Shown: positions 43,907 to 52,546, counted from the first letter of the stretch. The stretch is 52,555 nt of DNA from an uncultured Acidobacteriaceae bacterium (GCA_903904755.1 CAIVDV010000014.1:1-52555); one strand, 5' to 3'. The notes: a model not told the origin generated them from the sequence alone. Made by a program: numbers and translations.

Positions 43907-45753
43907 CACGATTCTTCCGCCTCTCCCGGTACGTTCTTCCTTACTGGTTCCAGTCGCTGGTGGGTGTCGTCCTTCTCGCTGCCGTGGGTATGTTTGAGGC
44001 ACTTCGCCTGCTGATTCTCGGCCCTGTCCTCGGCACCGTCCTCAATCCCAACTCCACCGCCCGCAGTTACCCCCTCTTCCCCAACCTGCCGCCCCGCTAC
44101 CAGTTCGACCTCTTATCCATCGTCCCCTCCCACTTCCACAATGCCTGGACCGTGGTTGCCGTTGCTCTGGTTGGCTCCACCATCCTCAAGGGCATCTGCG
44201 ACTACCTCGGCACCTACCTGGTCAACTACGCCGGCTACGGCTGCATTACCGACCTCCGCAATCATCTCTACGAAACCATCCTCCGCAGCTCCTCCAGCTT
44301 CTTCCACAAGCACCCCACCGGCACTATCCTCTCCACCCTCATCAATGACGTGGAGCGCGTGCAGACCGCGGTCAGCGCCGTCCTCGGCGAATTTCTCCAG
44401 CAGGCCTTCACCTTCCTCTTCACTGTCACCGTCGTCATCGGCCTTGGCGGACGCCTCAGTTGGGCCCTTCTGCTTTTCGTTCCGGTTGTCATCACCTCTG
44501 CTCGCAAAATCGGCGGCTCCGTCCGAGTCCGCACCCGCACCGGCCAGGACCGCGTGGCTGAAATCCAGAACATCCTCCACGAAACCATTACCGGCAACCG
44601 CATCGTGAAGGCCTTCTCCACGGAACTCTGGGAGATTCTGCGCTTCCAGAAAGCTGCCCGGCGCCTGTTCCGCGCCAACCTGCGGTCGGTCCGCATCCAG
44701 TCCATCAGTTCCCCGCTGATGGACGTCATCGGCTCCATCGCCATTGCCCTGCTGCTCTACATCGGCCGCATGGAGATCATTGCCGGCCGCATGTCGATGC
44801 AGACCTTTGTGGTCTTCATCATTGCCCTCTTCAAGCTTTACGACCCGGTCCGCAAATTCGCATTCTTCTACAACTCCTTCCAGCAGGCGATGGGCGCGTC
44901 GGTCTCCATCTTCCAGTTCCTTGACGCGGAGCAGGATGTCCGCGAGAAGGTGATGGCCCACACGCTGAAGGGCTTCCGCAAAAACATTGCCTTTGAAAAC
45001 GTCGGCTTCTCTTACTCCACCGAAGAGGGCGAGCACCAGATTCTCCACGAGATCCAATTGGAGATCCATGCCGGCGAAATGCTCGCCCTTGTTGGCCCCA
45101 GCGGCGCGGGCAAATCCACGCTGGTCAATCTGCTGCCCCGGTTCTACGACGTATCCAGCGGCCGCATCCTCATCGATGGCCACGACCTGCGCTCGCTCAC
45201 CCTCGAGTCGTTGCGCAAGCAAATCGCCCAGGTCACGCAGGAAACCATCCTCTTCAACGACACTGTTCACAACAACATCGCCTACGGTCAGCCGGAAATC
45301 CCCCGCTCCCAGGTGGAGGAAGCGGCCCGCAACGCCCTCGCTCACGACTTCATCCTCCGCCTGCCGCAGGGCTACGACACCGTCATCGGCGAAAAGGGAT
45401 TCCGGCTCTCCGGCGGCGAAAAGCAGCGCATCGCCATCGCCCGCGCCATCCTGAAGAACGCCCCAATCCTCATCCTCGACGAGGCCACTTCTGCCCTCGA
45501 TGCTGAGAGCGAATCCCTCGTCCAAATCGCTCTCAGCAACCTGATGCAGAACCGCACCGTGGTCGTCATCGCGCACCGCCTATCGACCATCCGCCGTGCC
45601 ACGCGCATCGCCGTGATTGAAGATGGCCGCATCACCGCCATTGCGCCCCACGAGGAACTGCTCTCGCTTTCGCCCACCTACCAGCGCCTCAATCAGCTGC
45701 AGTTCATGAGCGGCATTGAGGAGACCCCCACCCCGCCAACGGAAATGGAATAG
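43903..45753 (+). CDS. ABC exporter with fused membrane and ATPase domains, MsbA-like
   Basis: This half-transporter of 616 residues has six membrane helices in the first 320 residues and a C-terminal nucleotide-binding domain: Walker A GPSGAGKST, Q-loop QVTQET, signature LSGGEKQR, Walker B ILILDEATSALD and H-loop VVIAHRLSTI. The domain layout and the HKHPTGTILSTLINDVERVQ coupling-helix segment fit MsbA, the lipid A flippase, and LptE elsewhere supports LPS production. A multidrug role cannot be excluded. The start is ATG 43903 or, with AGGA seven bases upstream, ATG 43861. yicC follows eight bases after the stop. Confidence 0.88.
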   Translation: MTRFFRLSRYVLPYWFQSLVGVVLLAAVGMFEALRLLILGPVLGTVLNPNSTARSYPLFPNLPPRYQFDLLSIVPSHFHNAWTVVAVALVGSTILKGICDYLGTYLVNYAGYGCITDLRNHLYETILRSSSSFFHKHPTGTILSTLINDVERVQTAVSAVLGEFLQQAFTFLFTVTVVIGLGGRLSWALLLFVPVVITSARKIGGSVRVRTRTGQDRVAEIQNILHETITGNRIVKAFSTELWEILRFQKAARRLFRANLRSVRIQSISSPLMDVIGSIAIALLLYIGRMEIIAGRMSMQTFVVFIIALFKLYDPVRKFAFFYNSFQQAMGASVSIFQFLDAEQDVREKVMAHTLKGFRKNIAFENVGFSYSTEEGEHQILHEIQLEIHAGEMLALVGPSGAGKSTLVNLLPRFYDVSSGRILIDGHDLRSLTLESLRKQIAQVTQETILFNDTVHNNIAYGQPEIPRSQVEEAARNALAHDFILRLPQGYDTVIGEKGFRLSGGEKQRIAIARAILKNAPILILDEATSALDAESESLVQIALSNLMQNRTVVVIAHRLSTIRRATRIAVIEDGRITAIAPHEELLSLSPTYQRLNQLQFMSGIEETPTPPTEME

Positions 45754-45761
45754 ATACCTTC

Positions 45762-46694
45762 ATGGCCACCTCCGACCTTTCGCCTGCCCCCTCCGCTCCT
45801 GTCTCCTCCATGACCGGCTTTGCCCGCGTCGCCGTTGAACTCCCCGGCATCGGCAGCTACACCCTCACGCTCAAAAGCGTGAACCACCGCTTCCTTGACC
45901 TTCAGCTCCGTCTCCCCTCAGGGTTTGACGCCCTTGAGATGGATCTCCGCCGTATCCTGAAGGAAAACCTGCTTCGCGGCCATGTCGAGCTGGCCCTCAG
46001 CATCGACCGCACCTCTGAGCTGCGCGCCAGCTACAACCGCGACCTCGTCGCCTCCTACGTTGATGCCTTCCAGTCCGCCGCCCTCGAATTTGAGCTCCAG
46101 GGCCAGCCCGACTTGAACGTCATCCTGCGCGTCCCCGGCGTGATGCAGTCGGAAAGCCGCAGCTCCGAGGCTGACAACGCCCAAATCACCCAGAGCGTGC
46201 AGCAGCAGCTTCCCGCCCTCCTTGGCGCGCTCAAGTCCATGCGCCAGCGTGAAGGCGCTGCCCTGGCCGATGTTCTCTACGCCACGCTCGACCGCCTGAC
46301 AGCCGCAGTTGAAGGCGTTGCTGAACTTCGCCCGGAGGTCGAGGCACGCTACCAGGAGCGGCTCACGCAGCGCCTGACCGCCGCTGTCGGCGGCACTGAG
46401 ATCTCTCGCCAGCGCGTGCTGGAGGAGGTTGCGCTGCTGGTCGAGCGCAGCGACGTTTCCGAAGAAGTCGCCCGCATGGTCACTCACATCGCCCACTTCC
46501 GCGAGGTGCTGCAGACCGGCGGCGAGACCGGTAAAAAGCTCGACTTCCTGCTGCAGGAAATGAACCGCGAAGCCAATACGCTGCTCTCAAAGACCGCCGG
46601 AGTTGCCGGCAAGGGCACTCGCATCACCGAGCTCGGACTGGCCATGAAGTCTGAAATCGAAAAGGCCCGCGAACAAATCCAGAACCTCGAATAG
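45762..46694 (+). CDS. yicC: YicC/YloC-family endoribonuclease
   Basis: YicC proteins are RNA endonucleases linked to small-RNA and mRNA turnover. The 310-residue product has the family signature SSMTGFARVAVELPG at the N-terminus, SVNHRFLDLQLRLPSGFDALE, VELALSIDR and, in the C-terminal domain, SDVSEEVARMVTHIAHF and GKKLDFLLQEMNREANTLLSK. It is followed by gmk, the common order yicC-gmk-rpoZ-coaBC. Confidence 0.93.
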   Translation: MATSDLSPAPSAPVSSMTGFARVAVELPGIGSYTLTLKSVNHRFLDLQLRLPSGFDALEMDLRRILKENLLRGHVELALSIDRTSELRASYNRDLVASYVDAFQSAALEFELQGQPDLNVILRVPGVMQSESRSSEADNAQITQSVQQQLPALLGALKSMRQREGAALADVLYATLDRLTAAVEGVAELRPEVEARYQERLTQRLTAAVGGTEISRQRVLEEVALLVERSDVSEEVARMVTHIAHFREVLQTGGETGKKLDFLLQEMNREANTLLSKTAGVAGKGTRITELGLAMKSEIEKAREQIQNLE

Positions 46695-46760
46695 CCCATT
46701 TCCAAGCACCCCTGGATTCTTGACCCTCATCGAGTAGCATTAGGAGACAAAGCAGGCACA

Positions 46761-47480
46761 GTGGCAGGCATCCTATTCATCATCTCGGCTCCCTCAGGCT
46801 CAGGAAAGAGCACCCTGGTCAACGCGCTGCGCTCGCAAGTCGGCGGCATCGACTTCTCCATCAGTTGGACCACCCGCCAGCCCCGCGGCTCTGAGGAAAG
46901 CGGCCGCGAGTATCACTTCACCACCCGCGAACAGTTCGAGCGGATGGTCGCAGATGACCAGTTTCTCGAGTACGCCGAAGTCTTTGGCAACTACTACGGG
47001 ACGGCCCGCCAGTCGCTCAACGAAGCCACCGAAGCCGGGCGCGATTTGCTTCTCGACATTGACGTGCAGGGTGCCCGCCAGGTCCGTGCCAGGGTTCCTC
47101 AGGCTGTGACCATCTTCATCATGCCGCCCAATCCGAAGGTTCTCCGCACCCGCCTGCGCAACCGCAGCCGTGCGGAAGGCCACGTGGACGAAGACGTTCT
47201 CTTCCGCCGGCTCTCGGAAGCCAGCAAGGAGATTGAGAATTACTCTCAATACGGCTATATTCTCGTCAATGATGTTTTAGAGCGCGCCGTTGCGCAGTTG
47301 GAAGCCATTGTCGTGGTCGAACGCACCAAACGGGAAGGAAGACCCGTCGATGTCCACAACCGGCGCGACTTTGAGATCGCCGAAAGCTGTCGCGAAATCA
47401 ACTCCCGCGAACGTCTGAAACCAGTACTCGACTCCTTTGGTATCTTCCCCGCTGAACCCCCACAAAGGAATCTCTTCTAG
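46761..47480 (+). CDS. gmk: Guanylate kinase
   Basis: Gmk phosphorylates GMP to GDP. The 239-residue product has the P-loop SAPSGSGKSTLVNAL, the GMP-binding SISWTTRQPRGSEESGREYHF and FLEYAEVFGNYYGT, then LLLDIDVQGARQVR, and RLRNRSRAEGHVDEDVLFRRL as lid. It carries about 30 extra C-terminal residues compared with E. coli. A GTG start at 46761 matches the family N-terminus (GILFIISAPSGSG). rpoZ follows nine bases later. Confidence 0.95.
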   Translation: MAGILFIISAPSGSGKSTLVNALRSQVGGIDFSISWTTRQPRGSEESGREYHFTTREQFERMVADDQFLEYAEVFGNYYGTARQSLNEATEAGRDLLLDIDVQGARQVRARVPQAVTIFIMPPNPKVLRTRLRNRSRAEGHVDEDVLFRRLSEASKEIENYSQYGYILVNDVLERAVAQLEAIVVVERTKREGRPVDVHNRRDFEIAESCREINSRERLKPVLDSFGIFPAEPPQRNLF

Positions 47481-47489
47481 GAGGCATGG

Positions 47490-47732
47490 ATGACCACAAA
47501 CCCACCCGTACAAAAGGAATTCGACTCCAACTATCGCAAGGTGATGGTCGCAGCTCGCCGCGCCCGTCAAATCCAGAGCGGCGCCAAAGCCCTTGTTCCC
47601 TCCACAACCAACAAGGCCTGCCGCCTTGCGCAGGACGAAATTCGCGCCGGCCTTGTCGGCTATGTCCACACCGGTCCGCCCCCGGAAAAACCAACCGTCG
47701 AAGACACCGGAATCACCCACCTCGTCGTCTAA
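47490..47732 (+). CDS. rpoZ: RNA polymerase omega subunit
   Basis: Omega stabilises the beta' subunit in RNA polymerase assembly. The 80-residue protein has SNYRKVMVAARRARQIQSG (family YRxVxVAAxRARQL), then LVPSTTNKACRLAQDEIRAG. Its short length and place between gmk and coaBC are typical. AGGAGGC lies directly before the ATG. Confidence 0.92.
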   Translation: MTTNPPVQKEFDSNYRKVMVAARRARQIQSGAKALVPSTTNKACRLAQDEIRAGLVGYVHTGPPPEKPTVEDTGITHLVV

Positions 47733-47770
47733 CCTCCACCTCTTCCCATCAGGCAATTCTCTCGCCGGGG

Positions 47771-47776
47771 TACAAT
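47771..47776 (+). promoter_or_regulatory. Candidate -10 hexamer of a leaderless start (coaBC)
   Basis: TACAAT ends seven bases before the coaBC ATG, which has no convincing Shine-Dalgarno. No good -35 is visible 17 bases upstream. Confidence 0.5.
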
Positions 47777-47783
47777 CCAAGGT

Positions 47784-49079
47784 ATGAAGGTTACAGTTGG
47801 GGTATCGGGTGGAATCGCCGCCTACAAGGCGGCTGAGGTAGTGCGTGCGTTGCAGCGTCAGGCGCTGGAAGTCCGCGTTGTCATGACTGCGTCGGCACAG
47901 CAGTTCATTCAACCCCTCACCTTTGCCGCCCTCACCGGCCACAAGGTCATCACCAGCCTGTGGCCCCAGCACCACGACCGCAACTCCTATGACTCCGACA
48001 TGGAGTCCTCCATTGAGCACATTGCCGAGGCGCAGTGGGCCGACGCTCTTGTCGTTGCCCCGGCCACGGCAAACATCCTCGCCAAGTTCGCCCACGGGCT
48101 CTCGGACGACTTCCTCTCCACCATGTACCTGGCGACCGCTGCGCCCGTCCTTGTCGCCCCGGCCATGAACACGAATATGTGGGAGCACCCCGCCACCCAG
48201 GCCAATCTGGAGACCCTTCGCCGCCGCGGCGTCCGCGTCATCGAGCCCGCCTCTGGCCCCCTTGCCTGCGGCATGGTCGGCCCCGGCCGGATGGCTGAGC
48301 CGGAACTGATTGCCACCGCGGTCCTGAACGCGCTTGGCCGCAGCCATGACATGGCCGGCGAAACCATCCTGCTTACCGCCGGCGGCACCCGCGAGGCACT
48401 CGACCCCGTTCGCTTCCTCGGCAACCGCTCCAGCGGCAAGATGGGCTACGCCATCGCCGAAGCCGCCCAGAGCCGCGGCGCCAAAGTCATCCTCATCTCC
48501 GGCCCCTCCGCTCTTTATCCGCCCCCGCACGTCGAGTTGGTCCGCGTGACCACCGCCGACGAGATGCGCAATGCCGTTCTCGCCCGTATGGCTGAAGCCA
48601 CCCTCGTCATCAAGGCTGCCGCCGTTGCCGACTACCGCCCCGTGAACGTTGCCGACCAGAAGATGAAGCGCACCGGCCCGCTCACCCTGGAGCTGGTTCC
48701 CACGGAGGACATCCTCGCCGAGGCTGTGCGCAACCGCCGGCCCGGCCAGCTCATCGTCGGCTTCGCTGCGGAAACTGAGAACGGGGTCGAAAACGGCCGC
48801 GCCAAGCTCCTGCGCAAGGGCGTCGATGCCATCGTCATCAACGACGTCTCCAAACCGGAAATCGGCTTCGACTCCGACGCCAACGCCGCCACTTTCCTCA
48901 CCCTTACCAAGGCCATCGACCTGCCCGAAATGCCCAAGCGCAAGCTCGCCGACCGCATCCTCGACGAAGTCGTCGCCCTGCGCCGGCCCCAGTCGCTGCT
49001 CGTCGAACTCGGCGCCACCCAGGTCCCCTCCCGTGAGGAAAAGCAGGCCGCCGTGCGCCGCCAGATTATCATCGAGTAG
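47784..49079 (+). CDS. coaBC: Bifunctional phosphopantothenoylcysteine decarboxylase / phosphopantothenate-cysteine ligase
   Basis: CoaBC performs two steps of coenzyme A synthesis. The 431-residue product has the flavin-dependent CoaC domain (VGVSGGIAAYKAAEVVRAL, PATANILAKFAHGLSDD, PAMNTNMWEHPAT with the catalytic region, GPLACGMVGPGRM) in the first 180 residues. The CoaB domain follows (LLTAGGTREALDPVRFLGNRSSGKMGYAIA, AAAVADYRP, KMKR, VGFAAETEN, INDVSKPEIGFDSDAN). It completes the gmk-rpoZ-coaBC group. Confidence 0.96.
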   Translation: MKVTVGVSGGIAAYKAAEVVRALQRQALEVRVVMTASAQQFIQPLTFAALTGHKVITSLWPQHHDRNSYDSDMESSIEHIAEAQWADALVVAPATANILAKFAHGLSDDFLSTMYLATAAPVLVAPAMNTNMWEHPATQANLETLRRRGVRVIEPASGPLACGMVGPGRMAEPELIATAVLNALGRSHDMAGETILLTAGGTREALDPVRFLGNRSSGKMGYAIAEAAQSRGAKVILISGPSALYPPPHVELVRVTTADEMRNAVLARMAEATLVIKAAAVADYRPVNVADQKMKRTGPLTLELVPTEDILAEAVRNRRPGQLIVGFAAETENGVENGRAKLLRKGVDAIVINDVSKPEIGFDSDANAATFLTLTKAIDLPEMPKRKLADRILDEVVALRRPQSLLVELGATQVPSREEKQAAVRRQIIIE

Positions 49080-49109
49080 AGCCCCGACAGGGCCCGGCGG
49101 AGACCGCAG

Positions 49110-49961
49110 GTGGACACCCAACTCTCAGCACAGGACGCGCAACAGGCCCTCCGCGAGCGCATGCGCTTCTATCGCGACCTCGGCATCAGCAGTTTCTACC
49201 GCCGCCCCGTCGACGAAGCGCTCTGGGGAGCCCCTCAACCCGCGCCGGCGGCTCAGGCGGAAGCAACCCGCACCCAGGCCACTCCCCCCTCTGCCCAGCC
49301 CCTCATCCCCGATTTCCAGGACCACGACATGGCTCCCCGCAAGCCCTTTCCCGCTCCGCCGCCGATTGCACCCCCCACCCCTGCAGATCAGCACGCCTCC
49401 GCGCTGCAAATCATCCGGAGCGAAATCGGCGACTGCACACGCTGTGCCCTCGCCCAGGGCCGCAACCAGCTCGTCTTCGGCGACGGCGACCCCAACGCCC
49501 GCCTCTTCTTCGTGGGTGAAGGTCCCGGCGCAGACGAAGACGCCTCCGGCATCCCCTTCGTCGGGAAAGGCGGCCAGCTCCTCAACAACATGATCGGCGC
49601 CATGGGACTCCGCCGCGACCAGGTCTACATCGCCAACGTCGTCAAGTGCCGCCCACCCGCCAACCGCACCCCCGAGCCCGACGAGGCCCACACCTGCTCG
49701 CCCTATCTCTTCCGCCAGATTGACATAGTCCGCCCGGAAGTTATCGTCGCCCTTGGCCAGACCGCAGTCACTTATCTTATGGGCGAAAAACGGCCCCTCT
49801 CCGCCTGGCGCGGCGCCGTCCACCCCTTTCGCGGATCAAAGCTGATCGTGACTTACCACCCAGCCTTCCTGCTCCGCGACCCCAACCAGAAAAAATTCGC
49901 CTGGGCTGACCTGCAAATCGCCATGCGCGAACTCGGGCTGAAACCGCCCCAAAAAGCTTGA
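49110..49961 (+). CDS. Family 4 uracil-DNA glycosylase (iron-sulfur)
   Basis: The enzyme removes uracil from DNA. After a variable, Pro/Ala-rich N-terminal region of about 95 residues, the 283-residue product has the family-4 features: cysteine ligands in DCTRCALAQ, KCRPPANRTP and TCSPYL (four Cys for a 4Fe-4S cluster), the motif A segment GEGPGADEDASGIPFVGKGGQLL, then VALGQTAVTYLMG, and motif B YHPAFLLR. The GTG at 49110 follows GGCGGAG. It is the last gene before the AT-richer accessory stretch. Confidence 0.93.
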   Translation: MDTQLSAQDAQQALRERMRFYRDLGISSFYRRPVDEALWGAPQPAPAAQAEATRTQATPPSAQPLIPDFQDHDMAPRKPFPAPPPIAPPTPADQHASALQIIRSEIGDCTRCALAQGRNQLVFGDGDPNARLFFVGEGPGADEDASGIPFVGKGGQLLNNMIGAMGLRRDQVYIANVVKCRPPANRTPEPDEAHTCSPYLFRQIDIVRPEVIVALGQTAVTYLMGEKRPLSAWRGAVHPFRGSKLIVTYHPAFLLRDPNQKKFAWADLQIAMRELGLKPPQKA

Positions 49962-50011
49962 AAGGCGCGGGCATCCGGAGCGGTCTTTTCTTTCTTCTTC
50001 CCAATCCCTGG

Positions 50012-50025
50012 TTCTATCGATAGAA
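50012..50025. promoter_or_regulatory. Fourteen-base palindrome at the start of the accessory stretch
   Basis: TTCTATCGATAGAA is a perfect palindrome in the 226-base gap after the glycosylase gene, about 160 bases before the next ORF. It may be a regulator-binding site; its function is not evident. Confidence 0.3.
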
Positions 50026-50187
50026 TTCCGGTCGCTTCACAATCTTCCCATTCAAGCTTCCCCATCGCTTTCCTGGCCATAGCTTCCCACCAGCTGGCCC
50101 GGCCAATCCGGGTGCCTGCTCAGCCCTCGCCGGGGAGCGACGCTATCGCGCATTCATCCATTCCCGTTCTGCGGAGAGGTCAAACCC

Positions 50188-50802
50188 ATGTCCGACGCAA
50201 AAACGGCAATGAAAGCAGTCGCAAGCAGGGTCTATCAACAGCACATACTCATGTCGACCGGTAAATCCCGGCATCAGGCAATCCTGGACTCCGTTCTTGA
50301 CATCGAACCCTACCAATTTCCCGGACAGGATGCCCACGTCAAAGCACTGTTCGATGTCTGGCGCGACCGCCTCATCCTGCTGATCATGGACGTAAATCGC
50401 CTCAACACCGTCGGCCAGACCCCGGAATTGATTGAGGCAAACCAGCGCTCCGATGCCAACGCCCAGATTATTCAGAAGAGACAGGCTGCCATGATGCGCA
50501 TAGGCAGCGCCAAGACCACTCTCGGCAAGAAGCTCATCTATCACCTGAACAAGAAAGTTCTATCTCTCAGCACCGATGTCATCCAGAAAGCCGCAAACCA
50601 CACTGAAGGACTGCGCGGTGCCGCAATGTCCGGCTACAACGCCAAGGTCTCCGCTGACTTGGAAGCATTGGAAAGCTACCACCCAATGAATCTGGCATTC
50701 TGGGCCTTCCAGGACTGCCTGCTGCCCGATGAGAAGCCGGAATCCAACGACAAAATTCAGGAGATTTTGAACTTCCTGGTCGATTGCCTCAAAAACGACT
50801 GA
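50188..50802 (+). CDS. Protein of unknown function
   Basis: I do not recognise this 204-residue soluble protein. It is predicted mostly alpha-helical, without signal peptide or membrane helix. Notable stretches are VKALFDVWRDRLILLIMDVNRL, a charged central part (NAQIIQKRQAAMMRIGSAKTTLGKKLIYHLNKKVL) and an acidic C-terminal tail. GGAGAGG lies eight bases before the ATG. Codon use is more AT-rich than in the genes to its left. Confidence 0.75.
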   Translation: MSDAKTAMKAVASRVYQQHILMSTGKSRHQAILDSVLDIEPYQFPGQDAHVKALFDVWRDRLILLIMDVNRLNTVGQTPELIEANQRSDANAQIIQKRQAAMMRIGSAKTTLGKKLIYHLNKKVLSLSTDVIQKAANHTEGLRGAAMSGYNAKVSADLEALESYHPMNLAFWAFQDCLLPDEKPESNDKIQEILNFLVDCLKND

Positions 50803-51012
50803 GACCCTCCCACCCCGCCGACCTCCAAGTCGCAACCCACGAACCCGGCCCCAAACCACCCCAAAAGGCCTGACCGCCCCCACACAAAAGCATGCTCGAA
50901 ACAGCCCTCCGCAAAAGGCCACATGACGAAAGTAATGTCCCCGCGTGCCGCACCTGTGTTAGCGTCTAACTTACAAATTCATTCTTTTCAATCAGGTTCC
51001 AGAAGTCCGCAC

Positions 51013-51037
51013 AGGAGGTTAGCGCAAGTGCCCCCCC
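51013..51037 (+). promoter_or_regulatory. Shine-Dalgarno, GTG and C7 tract before the last gene
   Basis: AGGAGG (51013-51018) lies nine bases before a GTG at 51028, which is followed at once by seven Cs (51031-51037). As written, this GTG leads into a short frame ending at 51192. With six Cs it would join the long frame at a perfect signal peptide. Confidence 0.6.
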
Positions 51038-51052
51038 GATCGCAACAGATCC

Positions 51053-52546
51053 TTGTTTCTGTTAATATGCTTCCTGCTCGCGCCACCCTTGTTGCATGCC
51101 AAAATCAGACCAATGATTGCGTGCGTCGCCACACAAACCGGGCAACTTCCGACAATCAGCTCGGTTTCTCCGTCCGCTTGGATGCCCGGTAATACCTACA
51201 CGGTTCTAATCACCGGGAATTTCCCGGGAAATTCAACCCTGGCTGGCTGCAGCTACAATGAAGTCGATGTCGGCAATCAGTTCATCAACTATGGAACCTG
51301 GACCGGACTCGATGCCTCAAATGATGACCCCAATATCACGATTTCAAAGGCTGAATATGTAAGCCCCACTCAAATCTCCGCCACAGTGACCGTCGCACCG
51401 GGCGCACCGTCCGTCACGGATTATATTGGAGCAACTTGCGACGGCTGTGACTACAAAGATGTTGATGTCTTCCCCGTCCAAATCGGGTGCCCACCGCCAA
51501 CAATCACTAGCCTCACGCCTGCAACCTGGATCGCCGGCCAGTCCTATGACATCACGATTATCGGCACCGGCTTCCAAACGCAGTCTGCGGCATCAACAGC
51601 ATGCCCGGAGACCTCTCTCTCCGTAACCGAGGCAAACACACCCCAGTTCCAAATGGGTACCGGACAATCCCAGCCGGCAGGTGCCCCCCATCCGATTGTC
51701 ATTCTGTCGAACGTTGCCGTCGCAAGCTCATCTGAAATTACTGCCACAGTGAGTGTCCCCAAAAGTGATCCAACTGAGACAGCAGATGTGATTGTCGAGA
51801 CACCACCAAACTCTGCGACCACTCCTGCTCAAATCACGCACACTTGCCAGATTATTAAGCCTCAGGACAATACGCCATTTCCGCTCGATGCCAACAATTC
51901 CACATCGACAAAACAAGTTCCTTTTCTTGCCAAGGGGAGCGCTCAGATCACCTGGAATATTGTGATCCATTACGCAACATCCGGAGGTCACGCCAACTCA
52001 TCTCGTAACACAACACTCTTGTCAAACGACAATGCAACGGCCACTCAGACATTTCAGTCAATGGGCGGTCAGGGTGCCGTGATCGCCACATGCGGGTCAC
52101 CGAACAATCAAGACAGTGCAGCGATTTTTGTTCCAGGGTCCGCAATCTCTCGCTCGGCCATCACAGAACGCCTCTATAAGCTATACGCCTCCCAAAATCC
52201 TCCCACACCAGGCCTCATGACCGGCATCGCTGGGAAAGAAAGCAGTACGATGCAGTTTAAAGCAAGATATTTGTACGGGCTCAGCGCATTGTGGCCAAAC
52301 GAAAGCTACGACGGCGGTAGTCACATTGGACTCATGATGGTCGCATCAAGCATGGAAGATGGGTTCGACTGGACGACGAACACCCAAGACGGAGTCACCC
52401 TATTCAGGGAGAAGATTGACCTTGCCCCCGAAAAGCGTACCTCATATAGAGCTCTGAGATACTGGCGAAGGAGCGGCGAAGATGGTGCGTATACCGAGGA
52501 AGATTTACACCTACGAGTTCAAGATGGAAGCGGTTCGGCTGGTTGA
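51053..52546 (+). CDS. Secreted protein with TIG-like domains and a possible lysozyme-like C-terminus
   Basis: The listed frame starts at a TTG with no Shine-Dalgarno and encodes 497 residues. The true start is probably the GTG at 51028, in another frame unless one C of the C7 tract is removed. The N-terminus is a signal peptide (LFLLICFLLAPPLLHA). Two IPT/TIG-like Ig domains follow (PTISSVSPSAWMPGNTYTVLITGNF and PTITSLTPATWIAGQSYDITIIGTGF). The C-terminal part has GIAGKESSTMQF, HIGLMMVASS and a WTTNTQDGVTLFREK segment, which resembles a transglycosylase core (catalytic Glu in GKES, GLMQ-like turn). That last match is weak. Codon use is AT-rich. Confidence 0.7.
   Translation: MFLLICFLLAPPLLHAKIRPMIACVATQTGQLPTISSVSPSAWMPGNTYTVLITGNFPGNSTLAGCSYNEVDVGNQFINYGTWTGLDASNDDPNITISKAEYVSPTQISATVTVAPGAPSVTDYIGATCDGCDYKDVDVFPVQIGCPPPTITSLTPATWIAGQSYDITIIGTGFQTQSAASTACPETSLSVTEANTPQFQMGTGQSQPAGAPHPIVILSNVAVASSSEITATVSVPKSDPTETADVIVETPPNSATTPAQITHTCQIIKPQDNTPFPLDANNSTSTKQVPFLAKGSAQITWNIVIHYATSGGHANSSRNTTLLSNDNATATQTFQSMGGQGAVIATCGSPNNQDSAAIFVPGSAISRSAITERLYKLYASQNPPTPGLMTGIAGKESSTMQFKARYLYGLSALWPNESYDGGSHIGLMMVASSMEDGFDWTTNTQDGVTLFREKIDLAPEKRTSYRALRYWRRSGEDGAYTEEDLHLRVQDGSGSAG

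Noticed and set aside
44113-45576. 487-codon minus-strand open frame opposite the ABC exporter
   Set aside because: Translation is acidic low complexity; the plus strand has all ABC motifs.
47277-49121. 614-codon minus-strand open frame opposite gmk, rpoZ and coaBC
   Set aside because: It spans three well-supported plus-strand genes and its translation is Gly/Asp-rich without motifs.
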